A stretch of DNA of 64,000 nucleotides from positions 1 to 64,000 of the forward strand of contig NZ_JASBQE010000066.1 of the NCBI RefSeq assembly GCF_029960785.1. Direction: 5' to 3'. A model generated the notes under the pieces. The model did not search any database. It was given only the letters and a program-made list of their open reading frames with translations, and was not told the origin of the DNA. How positions within the stretch are numbered: the stretch's first letter is position 1; every line of letters begins with the position of its first letter. The position numbers and the translations under genes are program-made. Shown piece by piece: positions 26,513-36,049 of this stretch. Origin of the DNA: Polyangium sp. 15x6 (GTDB lineage Bacteria > Myxococcota_A > Polyangia > Polyangiales > Polyangiaceae).

Positions 26513-27451
26513 ATGAGCACGTCGACGCTGGAGGAGCTGCAAGCCGAGAACGACGCTTTACGGCGAGAGAACCAGGAGCTCCGCCGCCGCATGGAGGAGA
26601 TGTCACGCGACAACGAGGTGCAGAAGCAGCGCATTGCGGATCTTCAATCCAGCGAGCTGATGCTGCAGGCCTTCCTCGACAACACGCCGGCCGTCATGTA
26701 CGTCAAGGACGCCGAGGGACGGTTGGCTCTGACGAACAAGGAGCACGATGTTTTTTTCGGTCAGATCCCCGGGAGCATGCGAGGGAAGACCGATTTCGAC
26801 AATTTCCCTGCGGAGGTCGCCGAGGGCATTCTCGCCTTCGACCGGCAGGTGATGGCCGCCGGGCATGTCTTGCGCAAGGAGGACGAGCTCCCACACCCGG
26901 AGGGCACGCGCACGTACCTCACCATCAAGTTTCCGATCGCCGGCATGCAGGGCATGGATGGCGCGCTCGGCGGCGTCTCGATCGATATCACCCCGATCAA
27001 GGAAGCCGAGGCGGTGCGCGCGGCGGCCCAGGCGGAGATCATCGCCGCGCAGCAGGCCACGATCCGCGAGCTCGCCACGCCGCTCCTGCCCATCGCGGAG
27101 CAGGCGATCCTCCTGCCGATCGTCGGCCTCATCGACGAGGAGCGGGCGCAGCGGATCATCGAGCATCTCCTGCACGCGATCACCGAGCATGGCGCGGAGG
27201 TTGCGATCCTCGACATCACGGGCGTGCGCGCGGTCGACACGCAGGTCGCCGACGCGCTCGTGCGGGCGGCCCAGGGGGTGCGCCTGCTCGGGGCGACCGC
27301 GGTGCTCACGGGGATCCAGCCGTCGATCGCGCGTACGTTCATCGAAATGGGCGCAGACCTCCGCGGGCTCGCCACGCTCGGCACCCTCCAGGAAGGCATC
27401 GCCTTCGCCCTGAAACGTCGAGCCTCCCGCTCGGCGAACGGATCCCGATGA
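26513..27451 (+). CDS. PAS-STAS sensor protein (RsbR-like stressosome type)
   Basis: 312 residues from the ATG at 26513, preceded by TAAGGAG; the frame opens at 26303 without a better start. Residues 5-50 form a coiled coil (LEELQAENDALRRENQELRR). Residues 55-170 form a PAS fold (AFLDNTPAVMYVKDAEGRL, KTDFDNFP, ...GVSIDITPIKEAE). After a helical linker the C-terminal STAS domain follows (PLLPIAEQAILLPIVGLID, ILDITGVRAVDTQVADAL). Thr occurs at the sites phosphorylated in RsbR-type proteins. It probably senses a small signal and feeds a partner-switching pathway, but no RsbS/RsbT-like genes are adjacent. Confidence 0.9.
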   Translation: MSTSTLEELQAENDALRRENQELRRRMEEMSRDNEVQKQRIADLQSSELMLQAFLDNTPAVMYVKDAEGRLALTNKEHDVFFGQIPGSMRGKTDFDNFPAEVAEGILAFDRQVMAAGHVLRKEDELPHPEGTRTYLTIKFPIAGMQGMDGALGGVSIDITPIKEAEAVRAAAQAEIIAAQQATIRELATPLLPIAEQAILLPIVGLIDEERAQRIIEHLLHAITEHGAEVAILDITGVRAVDTQVADALVRAAQGVRLLGATAVLTGIQPSIARTFIEMGADLRGLATLGTLQEGIAFALKRRASRSANGSR

Positions 27452-27485
27452 GGCACCGTCGCAGAGCGCCGAACCGTTCCGCGCT

Positions 27486-28052
27486 CTAGATTTCAGTCGT
27501 GCATACGATCCCGGTGATCGACAGCCCCCAATCGTCGCCGATGTCCCAGCGACGGAGCTCGGCGTCGATGATGCGGAGCGCCTCGTCGGCGTGGCGGAAA
27601 TCGCCGATGCGGCTCGACATGTTCCACTGTTCGAGCGGCGCGTTCGAGTCGGCGCAGGCCCCGAGCCCCAGGGTATGGGCGTTCAGCTCCCCGAGCTTCT
27701 TCCTCATCGCCCCGAGCACCGACCCGCCGATCGCCATGAAGTGCACATTCGGGCACGCGACGGGGTCGGCGTCGGGGGCGTCGCATTCATTCCCACCGCG
27801 ACTGCTGTATTCGATCCGGCGCTTCCCGTGGCCGTGCACGCGAATGTAATACTCCGGGGCGTCCGGATACGAGCCCTTACAGGTCTTCAGCGGCTCGAAC
27901 GAGACCCCTTCGGCGCTCGAGACGAGCGTGATCTGCGAGGGCTGCCCCTTCACGATTGCGACCGGGCAGTCCTCCGCGGCCAAGGGCGGCGGGGGAGGCC
28001 CGCAGCCGACGAAAGCGGCGCACCCCACGAGGACGAGGACGTGAAACCGCAT
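27486..28052 (-). CDS. Lipoprotein of unknown function
   Basis: 188 residues from MRFHVLVLVGCAAFVGC, the lipobox start; the frame opens at 28094. The mature part has an N-terminal PPPP tract, several Cys (DCPVAIVKG; LKTCKGSYPD; GGNECDAPD; VACPNVHF; LGACADS) and a C-terminal DEALRIIDAELRRW helix. No domain is recognised. The stop lies 34 bp from the end of the convergent PAS-STAS gene. Confidence 0.8.
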   Translation of the reverse strand: MRFHVLVLVGCAAFVGCGPPPPPLAAEDCPVAIVKGQPSQITLVSSAEGVSFEPLKTCKGSYPDAPEYYIRVHGHGKRRIEYSSRGGNECDAPDADPVACPNVHFMAIGGSVLGAMRKKLGELNAHTLGLGACADSNAPLEQWNMSSRIGDFRHADEALRIIDAELRRWDIGDDWGLSITGIVCTTEI

Positions 28053-28450
28053 TGTCACGAGCGCTTCGCGCCCGAGGGCTCTTTGTCCGAGCATACCATG
28101 TATTCTCCGGCAGACGTTTCGATGGAACCGTGCACGCGCCGCCCAGGCAGCTATCGTGCCAGCCCGAGGGTCCCCGATTCACCGCACGCCGCTGGCTCCG
28201 ACTCCACCGCCGACACATCGCTGTGGACTTGGAGTTCACTCCCCGCTTCGGTTGTGGACTCCCAGTCGACAGCGCTCGAGGCTGGCTCGCATGCCTGCGC
28301 TCGCGTACGAGTACACGTAGAGCCCGGGGCGGCTGTTTCGCATGGCATGGCGCTCGCAAAGGTGCGGAGCGTGGGACCCGCCAGCGCTGCGCACGCCTCT
28401 CTCATCCCGGATAGGATACCTGCTCCTCGATTCGCCGCGCCTGAAAGCCG
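28053..28450. other. Intergenic region between divergent genes
   Basis: About 400 bp that should contain the promoters of the flanking divergent genes. I see no convincing gene, hairpin or consensus promoter in it. Confidence 0.4.
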
Positions 28451-29677
28451 ATGCTAGGCTCCGACCATGGGAACGATCGACGTCGTGAGATTTCGACGAT
28501 CGCCGTCGCGCTCCTCGCGCACGCCCTATTTTTGAGGCTGTCGCTCCGCGAATCGCCACTTCCGCCCCCGGCATCGCCTCCACCGGCCATCGAGGCTGAT
28601 ACGACGATCGATATCGAGCTCGCAGCGCCGCCCGCGCCCACGCCCGCGCCCACGACCGCGCCCACGACCGCGCCCAGGCCCGCGACCGCGACCGCCCTCG
28701 CCCCCGCGCGCGCTGCCGCTCCCGCACGCGCCGCCGCTCCCGCTCCCGCTCCCGCTCCCGAATCCGCGCCCGCTCCCGAATCCGCTCCCGCTCCCCGTGC
28801 CACCGGGGACGAATACGCCGGCCCTCCGCCCACGAATCCTGGCTCCAGCCTTCCCGGCCTCGGTGCGCCCATCTGGTCCGTTCCCGGCGTCGTCTCTGCG
28901 CCCTCCGCGGGCAAACCCGCGGCAACGACGATTGAAGCGGCTCCCGTCGATCGTGAGGCCGCGAGCCGCGTTCTCTCCGGCACATTGCACTCCCAGGACA
29001 AAGAAAAGGGGATCGAAATCCCTGCCGCCGGCCGCGTCGCGCAGACCGTCGCCTCGGCGGTGCGTGGTTCTGCGGTCAAGGACGCGCGCGCCACGTTCGA
29101 GGTGAAGCTCAGCGCAGACGGGCGTGTCGAAGGCGTCCGGCTCGTCAGCTCCACCGACAACAACGCGAATCACTGGGTGGGCGTCGTCGAGTCCGTGCGC
29201 GCTTCGCTCGACGGCAAGGCGCTGCAAATGGGCTCCGACAAACAGAGCGTCACGGTCGTCGTGAAAGTCGAGTCGAGGATCCAGCTTCCGTCGGGGAGCA
29301 AGGCGCCGGTCACCATCAAGCCCAAGTGCGCCAACGAGGAGATGTTGCGGCTCGCCGCCGCGGCGAGGGAAGCCACGAAGGCGGGCGAGGTGCCCGGCCA
29401 CACTGACGCTCTGGGGCGCTTCATTCCCGACAACGACGCGTTCGACGATGAGATACTCCGGTACTTCTGCATCCCGGTCGGCTTTCGCGGGATAGGGGAT
29501 CTGTCGGACATCGGCGCGCACGAGGTGAACGTCGTGAGTGTCTCGTTCGAGGTCAAACGAACCTGGGAAAAACCATTGCTGCCCGGCGCCCCGAAGCCCA
29601 TCGACCGGCGCGCGCCTTGGTTGCCGGAAGATCCCAAGAAAGCCAAGCCTCCGCAGAAGAAAAAGAAGAGAAAGTAG
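28451..29677 (+). CDS. TonB-like energy-transducer protein with Pro/Ala-rich spacer
   Basis: 408 residues. One N-terminal membrane segment (ISTIAVALLAHALFLRLSL) is followed by a Pro/Ala spacer of about 100 residues with APTPAPTTAP and ESAPAP repeats that could span the periplasm. The segment at about 205-275 (ARATFEVKLSADGRVEGVRLVSS, then ...VESVRASLDGKALQM) resembles a TonB C-terminal fold. The tail is very basic (PPQKKKKRK). TonB proteins couple the proton gradient to outer-membrane receptors. No ExbB/ExbD or receptor gene is adjacent, so the role here is tentative. Confidence 0.75.
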   Translation: MLGSDHGNDRRREISTIAVALLAHALFLRLSLRESPLPPPASPPPAIEADTTIDIELAAPPAPTPAPTTAPTTAPRPATATALAPARAAAPARAAAPAPAPAPESAPAPESAPAPRATGDEYAGPPPTNPGSSLPGLGAPIWSVPGVVSAPSAGKPAATTIEAAPVDREAASRVLSGTLHSQDKEKGIEIPAAGRVAQTVASAVRGSAVKDARATFEVKLSADGRVEGVRLVSSTDNNANHWVGVVESVRASLDGKALQMGSDKQSVTVVVKVESRIQLPSGSKAPVTIKPKCANEEMLRLAAAAREATKAGEVPGHTDALGRFIPDNDAFDDEILRYFCIPVGFRGIGDLSDIGAHEVNVVSVSFEVKRTWEKPLLPGAPKPIDRRAPWLPEDPKKAKPPQKKKKRK

Positions 29678-29745
29678 AAGCCGTTCCGGCGTCGTCGCTA
29701 CGCCTTCCGTGGGAAAAAAGCGCCTGCCGCGCGGGCGATGGTCGC

Positions 29746-31986
29746 TCAGCGCGGACCGCCCAGCTCCTTGACGAAGAACCGGTGTACGTCGTCCTTGTAA
29801 TACTGGAACGCCGATCCCTCGGGGGAATGTGGCTGTCCGGGCATGATGAGCAACTCGAAGTGTTTGCCCTCGCGAATCAGGGCCTCGGCCATGCGCATCG
29901 TCGTGGATACCGACGCGTTCACGTCACTCGTGCCATGCATCATCTTGAGTGCACCACGAAGGTTTCGCGCGAGCGACACGTTGGACCCAGCTTCGTAGCC
30001 AGCTCGATTTTCGTTCACGAGACCCAGATTCGGCTCCATGACGACCGCCTCCTCCTCGAGGGCCCCGGGCGCCCCGGCGTAGCCTGCCTTGAACAGCTCC
30101 GGCGCCGTCAGCATGCCGCGAAGCGCGAAGTAGCCGCCCCAGGAGTGGCCATAAATCCCGACGCGGCTCATATCCATGTAGGGCCGCGTGGTGGCCGCCT
30201 GCCGCAGCCCGGCGACGTGATCGGGGATCTCGGTCTGACCCACCTGCCCATAGTTCGCGTCTTGAAACGCCTTGCTCCGCCCCGGTGTGCCGCGCGCGTC
30301 GAGCACCATGACGACGAACCCCATCTGCGCCAGCGAATTCGCCCACCGCGACTCCTCGGTCCCCACGAAGCTCCAGGGCACGACCGACATCCACGGACCG
30401 GCGTAGATGACGTCGATGACCGGGTAACGCTTTTTCGGGTCGAAGTCCCACGGCTTGTGCAGCACGCCGTACAGCTGGGTCGCGCCATCGGCAGCCAGGA
30501 CCGTGAGGGACTCCGGCGGCGAATAATGCAGGTCCGCGAGCGCGGTCGTGTCCGCTTCGGCGTAGCGGAGCGGGGCCCCGCCGTCGGTCGAACCCACGTC
30601 CCATACCCGCGGTTGCACGCGCGTGGAATGACCATCGATGTAATAGCGCCCCGACGGCGCGAGGGAGATCCGATGGATGCCAGGGTCCGGCGACAACCGC
30701 TTCAAATCGCCCCCGGCGAGGCTCGCGCGATAGAGCAGTCGATCGTAGGGAGCCGCGCTGTCGGCAGAGGCCAGCAGGAAGAGCGCGTCTGCGTTCGGAG
30801 TCACGCCGAGCACTCGATGCACGGGAAACGGGCCGCTGGTGACCTGACGCTCGAGCGTCCCCGCGTAATCGTACAGATAGACGTGCCGAAAGCCGTCGCG
30901 CTCGGACATCCACAGAAAGCGCTTGTTGTCCTCGAGCGGAGTGACCTGCAGCGGCCACCCGTTCTCCACAAAGTCGAGCGCACCGACGAAGCTGCTCGGT
31001 CGGTCCTCGCGCAGCACGAGGCGGGTCTTGCCGGCCTTTGGCTCCACCGCCGAGAGCTCCAGCCGCTTGCCATCGCGGGACAGATGGAGCACCAGCGCTT
31101 CGCTGCCATCGGGGCGCCAGCCCGAAAGCCAATCGTAGGTCTCCCCGGGCGCGGGCGGAACTTGCGTCACGCGGCCGGTCGCAGGCTCGACCACGTAGAG
31201 CTCCGAACGCCTCAAGGGCGTCCCGACCTTGGAATAGGGCACCATCTTCACCCGCTCGATGCCCGTTGCGTATGCGTAATCGACGATCGGTATCTTGTGG
31301 ACGCCGCGCGTGTCATTGCGCCAGACGAGGAGGAACCGACCGTCGGGCGACCACGCCCGCTCGGGGATCTGCCATTCGTAATTCTCTTCCCCGTTCCGCT
31401 CCAGCAGCGTGCCGCCGTCGCTGCCGACCACGGCGAACCCAGATCCGCGCTGGACCGCGATGGTTCGGCCATCGGGAGACAGGTGATGGCTCGCGGACAG
31501 CATCGACGCGGCGCGATCGGTCGGGGCGAGGGCCACGACGCGGCGATCGGATAGCCCGAGCGCGAACGGCCGGCCCTGAAGCTGGAACACAATCCGGCGC
31601 TGATCGGGCGCGAGGCCGGGAGCGAGAACGAAGTCGACGTTCTCCGGTAGCTGGATCTTCTGCCCGACCAGCTGCGAGAGCTGGGCCGAAAGCGCGTCGC
31701 TCGACAGGACGGGTACCATCGTCCGCTGCTGCGCGTCGACCAGGACCCACGTCCCGCGATGCGGACCGACCGCAGACCAGTACACGAACTGATCACGATC
31801 GGGGAGCCATCGCGGCGCGACGAGGGTGTCTCGAATGCGCTCGATGAAGCGGTAATACTTCTCGGCGACGTCGAGTCGCGCTTGCAATGGATCGCCTTGG
31901 GCCGTGGCCGTCGTGGGAGGCGGAGTCGCCGTCGTGGGAGGCTGGCAGCCGAGCACCGCGAACACGAACACGACGAGCAGTCTCAT
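29746..31986 (-). CDS. S9 family (dipeptidyl peptidase IV-like) prolyl oligopeptidase lipoprotein
   Basis: 746 residues from the ATG at 31986, which overlaps the stop of the MocR gene (ATGA). MRLLVVFVFAVLGC is a lipoprotein signal. Residues about 60-480 form the beta-propeller (repeated LSPDGRTIAV, WSPDGRFLLVWR, SLAPSGRYYID). The C-terminal alpha/beta hydrolase carries the Ser in GHSWGGYF, the Asp in MHGTSDVNAS and the His in MPGQPHSPEG. S9B enzymes remove N-terminal dipeptides after Pro/Ala. It is probably periplasmic or outer-membrane bound. Co-transcription with the regulator suggests peptide- or amine-responsive control. Confidence 0.95.
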   Translation of the reverse strand: MRLLVVFVFAVLGCQPPTTATPPPTTATAQGDPLQARLDVAEKYYRFIERIRDTLVAPRWLPDRDQFVYWSAVGPHRGTWVLVDAQQRTMVPVLSSDALSAQLSQLVGQKIQLPENVDFVLAPGLAPDQRRIVFQLQGRPFALGLSDRRVVALAPTDRAASMLSASHHLSPDGRTIAVQRGSGFAVVGSDGGTLLERNGEENYEWQIPERAWSPDGRFLLVWRNDTRGVHKIPIVDYAYATGIERVKMVPYSKVGTPLRRSELYVVEPATGRVTQVPPAPGETYDWLSGWRPDGSEALVLHLSRDGKRLELSAVEPKAGKTRLVLREDRPSSFVGALDFVENGWPLQVTPLEDNKRFLWMSERDGFRHVYLYDYAGTLERQVTSGPFPVHRVLGVTPNADALFLLASADSAAPYDRLLYRASLAGGDLKRLSPDPGIHRISLAPSGRYYIDGHSTRVQPRVWDVGSTDGGAPLRYAEADTTALADLHYSPPESLTVLAADGATQLYGVLHKPWDFDPKKRYPVIDVIYAGPWMSVVPWSFVGTEESRWANSLAQMGFVVMVLDARGTPGRSKAFQDANYGQVGQTEIPDHVAGLRQAATTRPYMDMSRVGIYGHSWGGYFALRGMLTAPELFKAGYAGAPGALEEEAVVMEPNLGLVNENRAGYEAGSNVSLARNLRGALKMMHGTSDVNASVSTTMRMAEALIREGKHFELLIMPGQPHSPEGSAFQYYKDDVHRFFVKELGGPR

Positions 31987-33377
31987 GGCATGACACTCCA
32001 GGGTGAGGTGGGCGATTCGTCGAGCAGCTTCGCCAGGACGGCGAGGCCCCGCTCGAGCTCGTTGCGTGATCTCGCCGCGCCGAGCGAAACCCGAATGGCA
32101 TTGGGCGCGCTTCCCGCGCGGGCCGCGAACAGGTGCGCCGGCCCGATCAACACGTTCCGCGCGGCTGCCTGCTCGACCACCTCCATCGCTCGCCGGTGAT
32201 CCGGAATCCTCATCCAGAGGAAATACGCGGTGGGATGCGCGAGATACGGATATCCCTTCAACATCGCCTCTGCGATCCTCTGGCGGGCGGCGGCTTCGAT
32301 ACGCCGCGCGTCTCGGATGGCTGCTGCCGTGCCGTCCTCGATCCATTGCGTCGCGATCTCGGCCAGCAAGGGCGAGGCCGACCACACCGTTGCTCCGGCG
32401 GCAATCTCGAGGCTGCGTCGAACCTCGCTCGGTGAACGAATGAAGCCGACACGGAGGGCAGGAACCGTCGCCTTCGACAGGCTACCGATGTAGTACGTCG
32501 TCTCAGGGGCGAGCGCGGAAAGCGGCGGCGGCGCGTCGGAGACGAGCGGAGCGAGCGCGCCGTTCTCGATGATCGTGACCCCGTACTCGCGGCAGATCGT
32601 CACGATCGCCCGACGCCGCTCGAGCGGCATGACCGACGTGGTCGGGTTGTGGTTCGTCGGAGTGCAATAAAGCACTTTGGCCCTGCTCGATCGGCATGCC
32701 TGCGCGAGCGCATCGGGGACGAGCCCATCCTCGTCGACCTCGACCGGATGCGTCGGCAGCCGGAGCCACTCTGCGGCGCTGAGCGCTCCGGGATAGGTGA
32801 GCTCCTCGACCAGCACTCCGGTCGTCGTCGCGAGCGCCGACAACAAGATCGCGGTGGCGTGCTGCGCACCGCTGCACACGGTGATCTCATCGGGGGACGC
32901 GGCGACTCCGGTCGAGCCGAGCCAGCGCGCGCCTGCGGCCCGTTGCGCCATGGTACCGCCATGCGACTGGTAGCCGCTGAGCGCGCCGAGGTCCGCGCGC
33001 GAGCTCAGATTCGCGAGTGCAGCAGCGAGCGCGCAGTGTCCGAGATCGCCGGACATGATCGGCGCGGCGGTCGGGCCGAGGTCGATTCGACCCCGGTCGA
33101 GCATGGGCGAGTACGCGTCGCGATCGGTGAGGTCATTCACGAACGTGCCGCTCCCGACCTGGCTACGAACGAGCCCGCGGCGTTCCGCTTCCGCGTACGC
33201 GCGCGTGATGGTTCCCAGCGACGCCCCGACCACGTTCGCGAGCTCGCGGTGCGTCGGGAGTCGGTCTCCAGCGCGCAGCTTGCCGGCGCTGATGTCGGCG
33301 GCGAGCGCATCGACGATCGCCGCGTACAGCGGCGCGCTCGAGCGTCGAAGGCGTGGTCTCCAGGCATGGCTGCGCAT
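31983..33377 (-). CDS. MocR/GntR-type regulator with aminotransferase-like domain
   Basis: 464 residues from the ATG at 33377. The frame opens at 33401, but that start lies within the promoter. Residues 10-80 form a GntR winged helix (LYAAIVDALAADISAGKLRAG, DRLPTHRELANVVGASLGTI). A fold-type I PLP domain follows, with the Schiff-base Lys in YIGSLSKATVPALRVGF and TPTNHNPTT. In the segment that usually reads EDDxYG or ENDxYG this protein has ENGALAPL, so the Asp and Tyr expected to contact the PLP ring appear to be missing. Its TGA overlaps the peptidase ATG, so the two are one operon and probably autoregulated. Confidence 0.93.
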   Translation of the reverse strand: MRSHAWRPRLRRSSAPLYAAIVDALAADISAGKLRAGDRLPTHRELANVVGASLGTITRAYAEAERRGLVRSQVGSGTFVNDLTDRDAYSPMLDRGRIDLGPTAAPIMSGDLGHCALAAALANLSSRADLGALSGYQSHGGTMAQRAAGARWLGSTGVAASPDEITVCSGAQHATAILLSALATTTGVLVEELTYPGALSAAEWLRLPTHPVEVDEDGLVPDALAQACRSSRAKVLYCTPTNHNPTTSVMPLERRRAIVTICREYGVTIIENGALAPLVSDAPPPLSALAPETTYYIGSLSKATVPALRVGFIRSPSEVRRSLEIAAGATVWSASPLLAEIATQWIEDGTAAAIRDARRIEAAARQRIAEAMLKGYPYLAHPTAYFLWMRIPDHRRAMEVVEQAAARNVLIGPAHLFAARAGSAPNAIRVSLGAARSRNELERGLAVLAKLLDESPTSPWSVMP

Positions 33378-33383
33378 CGGGTA

Positions 33384-33417
33384 TGTACTAGTATAGGCCA
33401 AGAAGTGTCATAGTACA
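33384..33417. promoter_or_regulatory. Candidate MocR operator: inverted repeat spanning the promoter
   Basis: TGTACTA (33384-33390) and TAGTACA (33411-33417) form a perfect 7-bp dyad separated by 20 bp. One arm covers the -35 element and the other the downstream edge of the -10 element. The position suits autorepression by the adjacent GntR-type protein. Confidence 0.6.
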
Positions 33418-33418
33418 A
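33390..33418 (-). promoter_or_regulatory. Sigma-70-type promoter of the MocR/S9 peptidase operon
   Basis: Read on the minus strand, TTGTAC (33418-33413) and TATACT (33395-33390) are separated by exactly 17 bp. The expected transcription start, near 33383, leaves only about six nt before the ATG at 33377, so the mRNA may be almost leaderless. Confidence 0.7.
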
Positions 33419-33543
33419 TCTTCTCGATGCCGTACCGTGGGCCAGCGTGGCGCTGTGAGCCGGACGTGCGCGCCGGCTGGCTCGTGCGGGTGCTCGAGGA
33501 ACGGAGCCCGGCCGGGGGTGCCTTCAACGTCGTGAGATGACTT

Positions 33544-34845
33544 CTAGTGCCGCCACGCCAGCCATTCGAGGGCCCGCGTGGCAGCTTCGCGCACCTGTTC
33601 GTTCGGATCACCTTGGACCCGCCGCAGGGTGGCCACCGCCGACGAGACGTGCAGGCGGCCCAGGGCATACGCGGCCTGGCGCCGGACGCGCGGCTCGCCG
33701 TCTTCGAGCGCCAATGTTTCGAGCCGCGGGAGCAATGCATGCCGTCGCGCTCGCCCTTCGACATGGTGGGCCGTCATCGCGGCGGCCTCGCGTATCTGGA
33801 CCGCCGGGTGCGCGAGCGCCTCGGCGAGCGCATCTCCATCCTCGATGGGCGAGAGAAGTGAGAGCACCCCGGCGGCTCGACTGGGCGCGAGTCCATTCGC
33901 CACGGCATCGAGCAGCGGGCGCGGCGAGCGGAGGAGCCGGCGCAACACACGCCCGACCTCCCAGCCGATCCTGAAGTAGAGGTGGTCATGCGAGAGCATC
34001 CGGAGAAGCGGCCCGATGGCCGCCGGATCGCCAATCTTACCGAGCGCCTCCACGGCGATTTCGACGGTTGCGTCCGGCGAGCCCTCGTCGAGGACACGCA
34101 GGAGCCACGGCACGCCTTCGGCGGCGCGCAGATGGCCGAGCGCGCCCAGCGCGGCATTCCGAGCTCGCCCATTCTCACCCGCCTCGCAAGTGCGGAGGAG
34201 CTGCGGTAAAATACGCCGATCACCCGCCCTCGCGCGCAGGGCGAGTTTCCACAGGGGATCCAATGCGGCTTCCGGGAGGGCCGCGAGGCTATCGAGATCC
34301 CGCCGTCCGAGCCTCACGAGGGTCTCCCAGACGATGCCCCCGACGCTGCTCGCGGGGTGGCCGAGCAGCGGGACGAGATGGGGGATGGCGCAGGGATCGC
34401 CGAGATCGCGAAGCAGCCGGATGTTGCATTTGATCTCGGACGTATTGCGGCCGTCGAGCGCTCGCGTGATCACGTCGACGGATGTGGGGCCCGATCGTCG
34501 CGCGATCTCGACGAGATCGGACGTACGGGGACGGGCTCCGAGGGGGAGCGCGAGGGCTGCCTCGAGCGCGGGCCGCCCGAGATCCCCGAGCGCCGTCACG
34601 ATCGCTCGACGAAGCGCCTGGGCGCGAAGGAGCGCCAACCTCGTCTCGGGCATCCACCCGTCGATCGTGCCGCACCATTCCCACGAATCGAAGGTGCGGA
34701 CGGCGAGGTCGTAACGGGTGAGCAGGATCGGAATCGCGGCGAGATCGCGTGTTCGGCCGAGGGCTCGCGCGGCTTTAGGGGCGCGTTCGGGGTCGTCGAG
34801 CATCGCCACGAGCTCGGTGAAGGAAGCGCGGGATCGAGGCGACAT
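33544..34845 (-). CDS. HEAT-repeat protein
   Basis: 433 residues from the ATG at 34845, chosen because AGGA lies eight nt upstream; the frame runs to 35175 but its first 107 residues look non-coding. Nearly the whole protein is built from HEAT/PBS-lyase-like repeats, for example DPCAIPHLVPLLGHPASSV, NAALGALGHLRAAEGVPWLLRVL, VEALGKIGDPAAIGPLLRML and RRQAAYALGRLHVSSAVATL. Such solenoids bind proteins. No enzyme motif or signal peptide is seen, so the partner is unknown. Confidence 0.85.
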   Translation of the reverse strand: MSPRSRASFTELVAMLDDPERAPKAARALGRTRDLAAIPILLTRYDLAVRTFDSWEWCGTIDGWMPETRLALLRAQALRRAIVTALGDLGRPALEAALALPLGARPRTSDLVEIARRSGPTSVDVITRALDGRNTSEIKCNIRLLRDLGDPCAIPHLVPLLGHPASSVGGIVWETLVRLGRRDLDSLAALPEAALDPLWKLALRARAGDRRILPQLLRTCEAGENGRARNAALGALGHLRAAEGVPWLLRVLDEGSPDATVEIAVEALGKIGDPAAIGPLLRMLSHDHLYFRIGWEVGRVLRRLLRSPRPLLDAVANGLAPSRAAGVLSLLSPIEDGDALAEALAHPAVQIREAAAMTAHHVEGRARRHALLPRLETLALEDGEPRVRRQAAYALGRLHVSSAVATLRRVQGDPNEQVREAATRALEWLAWRH

Positions 34846-35138
34846 CGATGTCATCCTAGCAGCTCGTGGGGCGCGTGGTCCTTCACTCGCCCGCGACGCC
34901 GCTTCTCGAGGCGCGAACTTCAGGCCGAGGCTCCCGCGAGGCGCGATGGTGCGCGAATTCCGGGACGCGGTGAATCCGCTCGGGGTCGTGGAGACGCCGT
35001 TCGATTCGGAGGGGGCTGGGCCCGGGCCCGCCGGCGGCGAGCTCGCGGCAGGCACGGCGACAGCCATATGTTCCCGCGGGGGCCTCTGGACCGGACCGGC
35101 GTCACACTTTCGGCATCCCGCGCGACGATGAAGGCCCC

Positions 35139-35993
35139 ATGAAGCCGCCTCACCCGTTCGTGTCTTCGTCGTCACGGTCCACCAAGCGTTTGTTCGTGCT
35201 CATGTTGGTGGCGCTTCCCTGCGCGGCGAGCTGCACGGAGGCGGCACCACAAGGCTCGGCGGCTGCGGGCGCAATCGATGCCGCGGGTTCGGCGAGCGCG
35301 GCGGGCTCCGCGAACGCGAGCGCCTCCGTCCCACCGCCGGGCCCATCCGCGGCGGGAGTTGCCAGCGCCCCCGCGAACCCGGCCGTCGTCGAGACGCTTG
35401 CTGTGCCTGGCGACCTGCCGGCGTCGATCGTGAAGAGCGCGGATGGGCGCCCGCCGCGCATCGTGTTTTTGCCCGGTGTTTGTTCGAACGCGGGCGCCTA
35501 CCTATGGGGTTTTGCGGAAGCGGCGCGTGCGCATGGCGGAGCCGTCGCGATCGACGGCGATCGACCATGTGGTGGTTTGCAGGATTTTCGCAGCATCTCC
35601 TCGGATCCAAAACACGAGGAGCCGCGCATCCAGGCGGCTCTCGCCGCTGCCGGTCACGCGACGCCGGCGTCCGCCGATGTCGTTTTGGTTGGTTATTCGC
35701 TGGGCGCGACGCTCATCGAGAACCTGGTGAAGGCGTCGCCCGATCGGTATCCGCGCGTGGTGCTCATCGGCTCGCCGCACGATCCGCGGCTCGATCGGCT
35801 GAAGGGTGCTCGCGCGGTGGCCACGATGGCCTGCTCGCTCGACGCTCCGCGGCGAATGAAGGGCGCGGTGCGAATGCTCGAAGGGGCGGGCATCAGGTCG
35901 TCGTATTTCGAGATGCCCGGGTGTACCCACGGCAACCTGGCGGAAGGGGATCGTGTGTTTTCGGAGGTGCTCACGTGGATCACGAGCAGCTAG
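35139..35993 (+). CDS. Alpha/beta hydrolase-fold lipoprotein
   Basis: 284 residues. The signal RLFVLMLVALPCAASC has a lipobox. A linker of about 60 residues rich in Ala, Ser and Pro follows. The hydrolase part has an oxyanion-like strand (RIVFLPGVCSNAGAY), the nucleophile elbow GYSLGAT and a late His in PGCTHGNLAEGD. It is a short esterase/thioesterase-like enzyme facing the periplasm or the outside. The substrate is unknown. Confidence 0.87.
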   Translation: MKPPHPFVSSSSRSTKRLFVLMLVALPCAASCTEAAPQGSAAAGAIDAAGSASAAGSANASASVPPPGPSAAGVASAPANPAVVETLAVPGDLPASIVKSADGRPPRIVFLPGVCSNAGAYLWGFAEAARAHGGAVAIDGDRPCGGLQDFRSISSDPKHEEPRIQAALAAAGHATPASADVVLVGYSLGATLIENLVKASPDRYPRVVLIGSPHDPRLDRLKGARAVATMACSLDAPRRMKGAVRMLEGAGIRSSYFEMPGCTHGNLAEGDRVFSEVLTWITSS

Positions 35994-36049
35994 CGGCCTG
36001 AAGGCGACCAGACGAGGCCATCCGCCCCCCTTCGTGTTATGTGCCGTGC

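Noticed and set aside
26162-26542. 126-codon minus-strand frame as a gene
   Set aside because: Composition and wording are not convincing, and it overlaps the start of the well-supported PAS-STAS gene.
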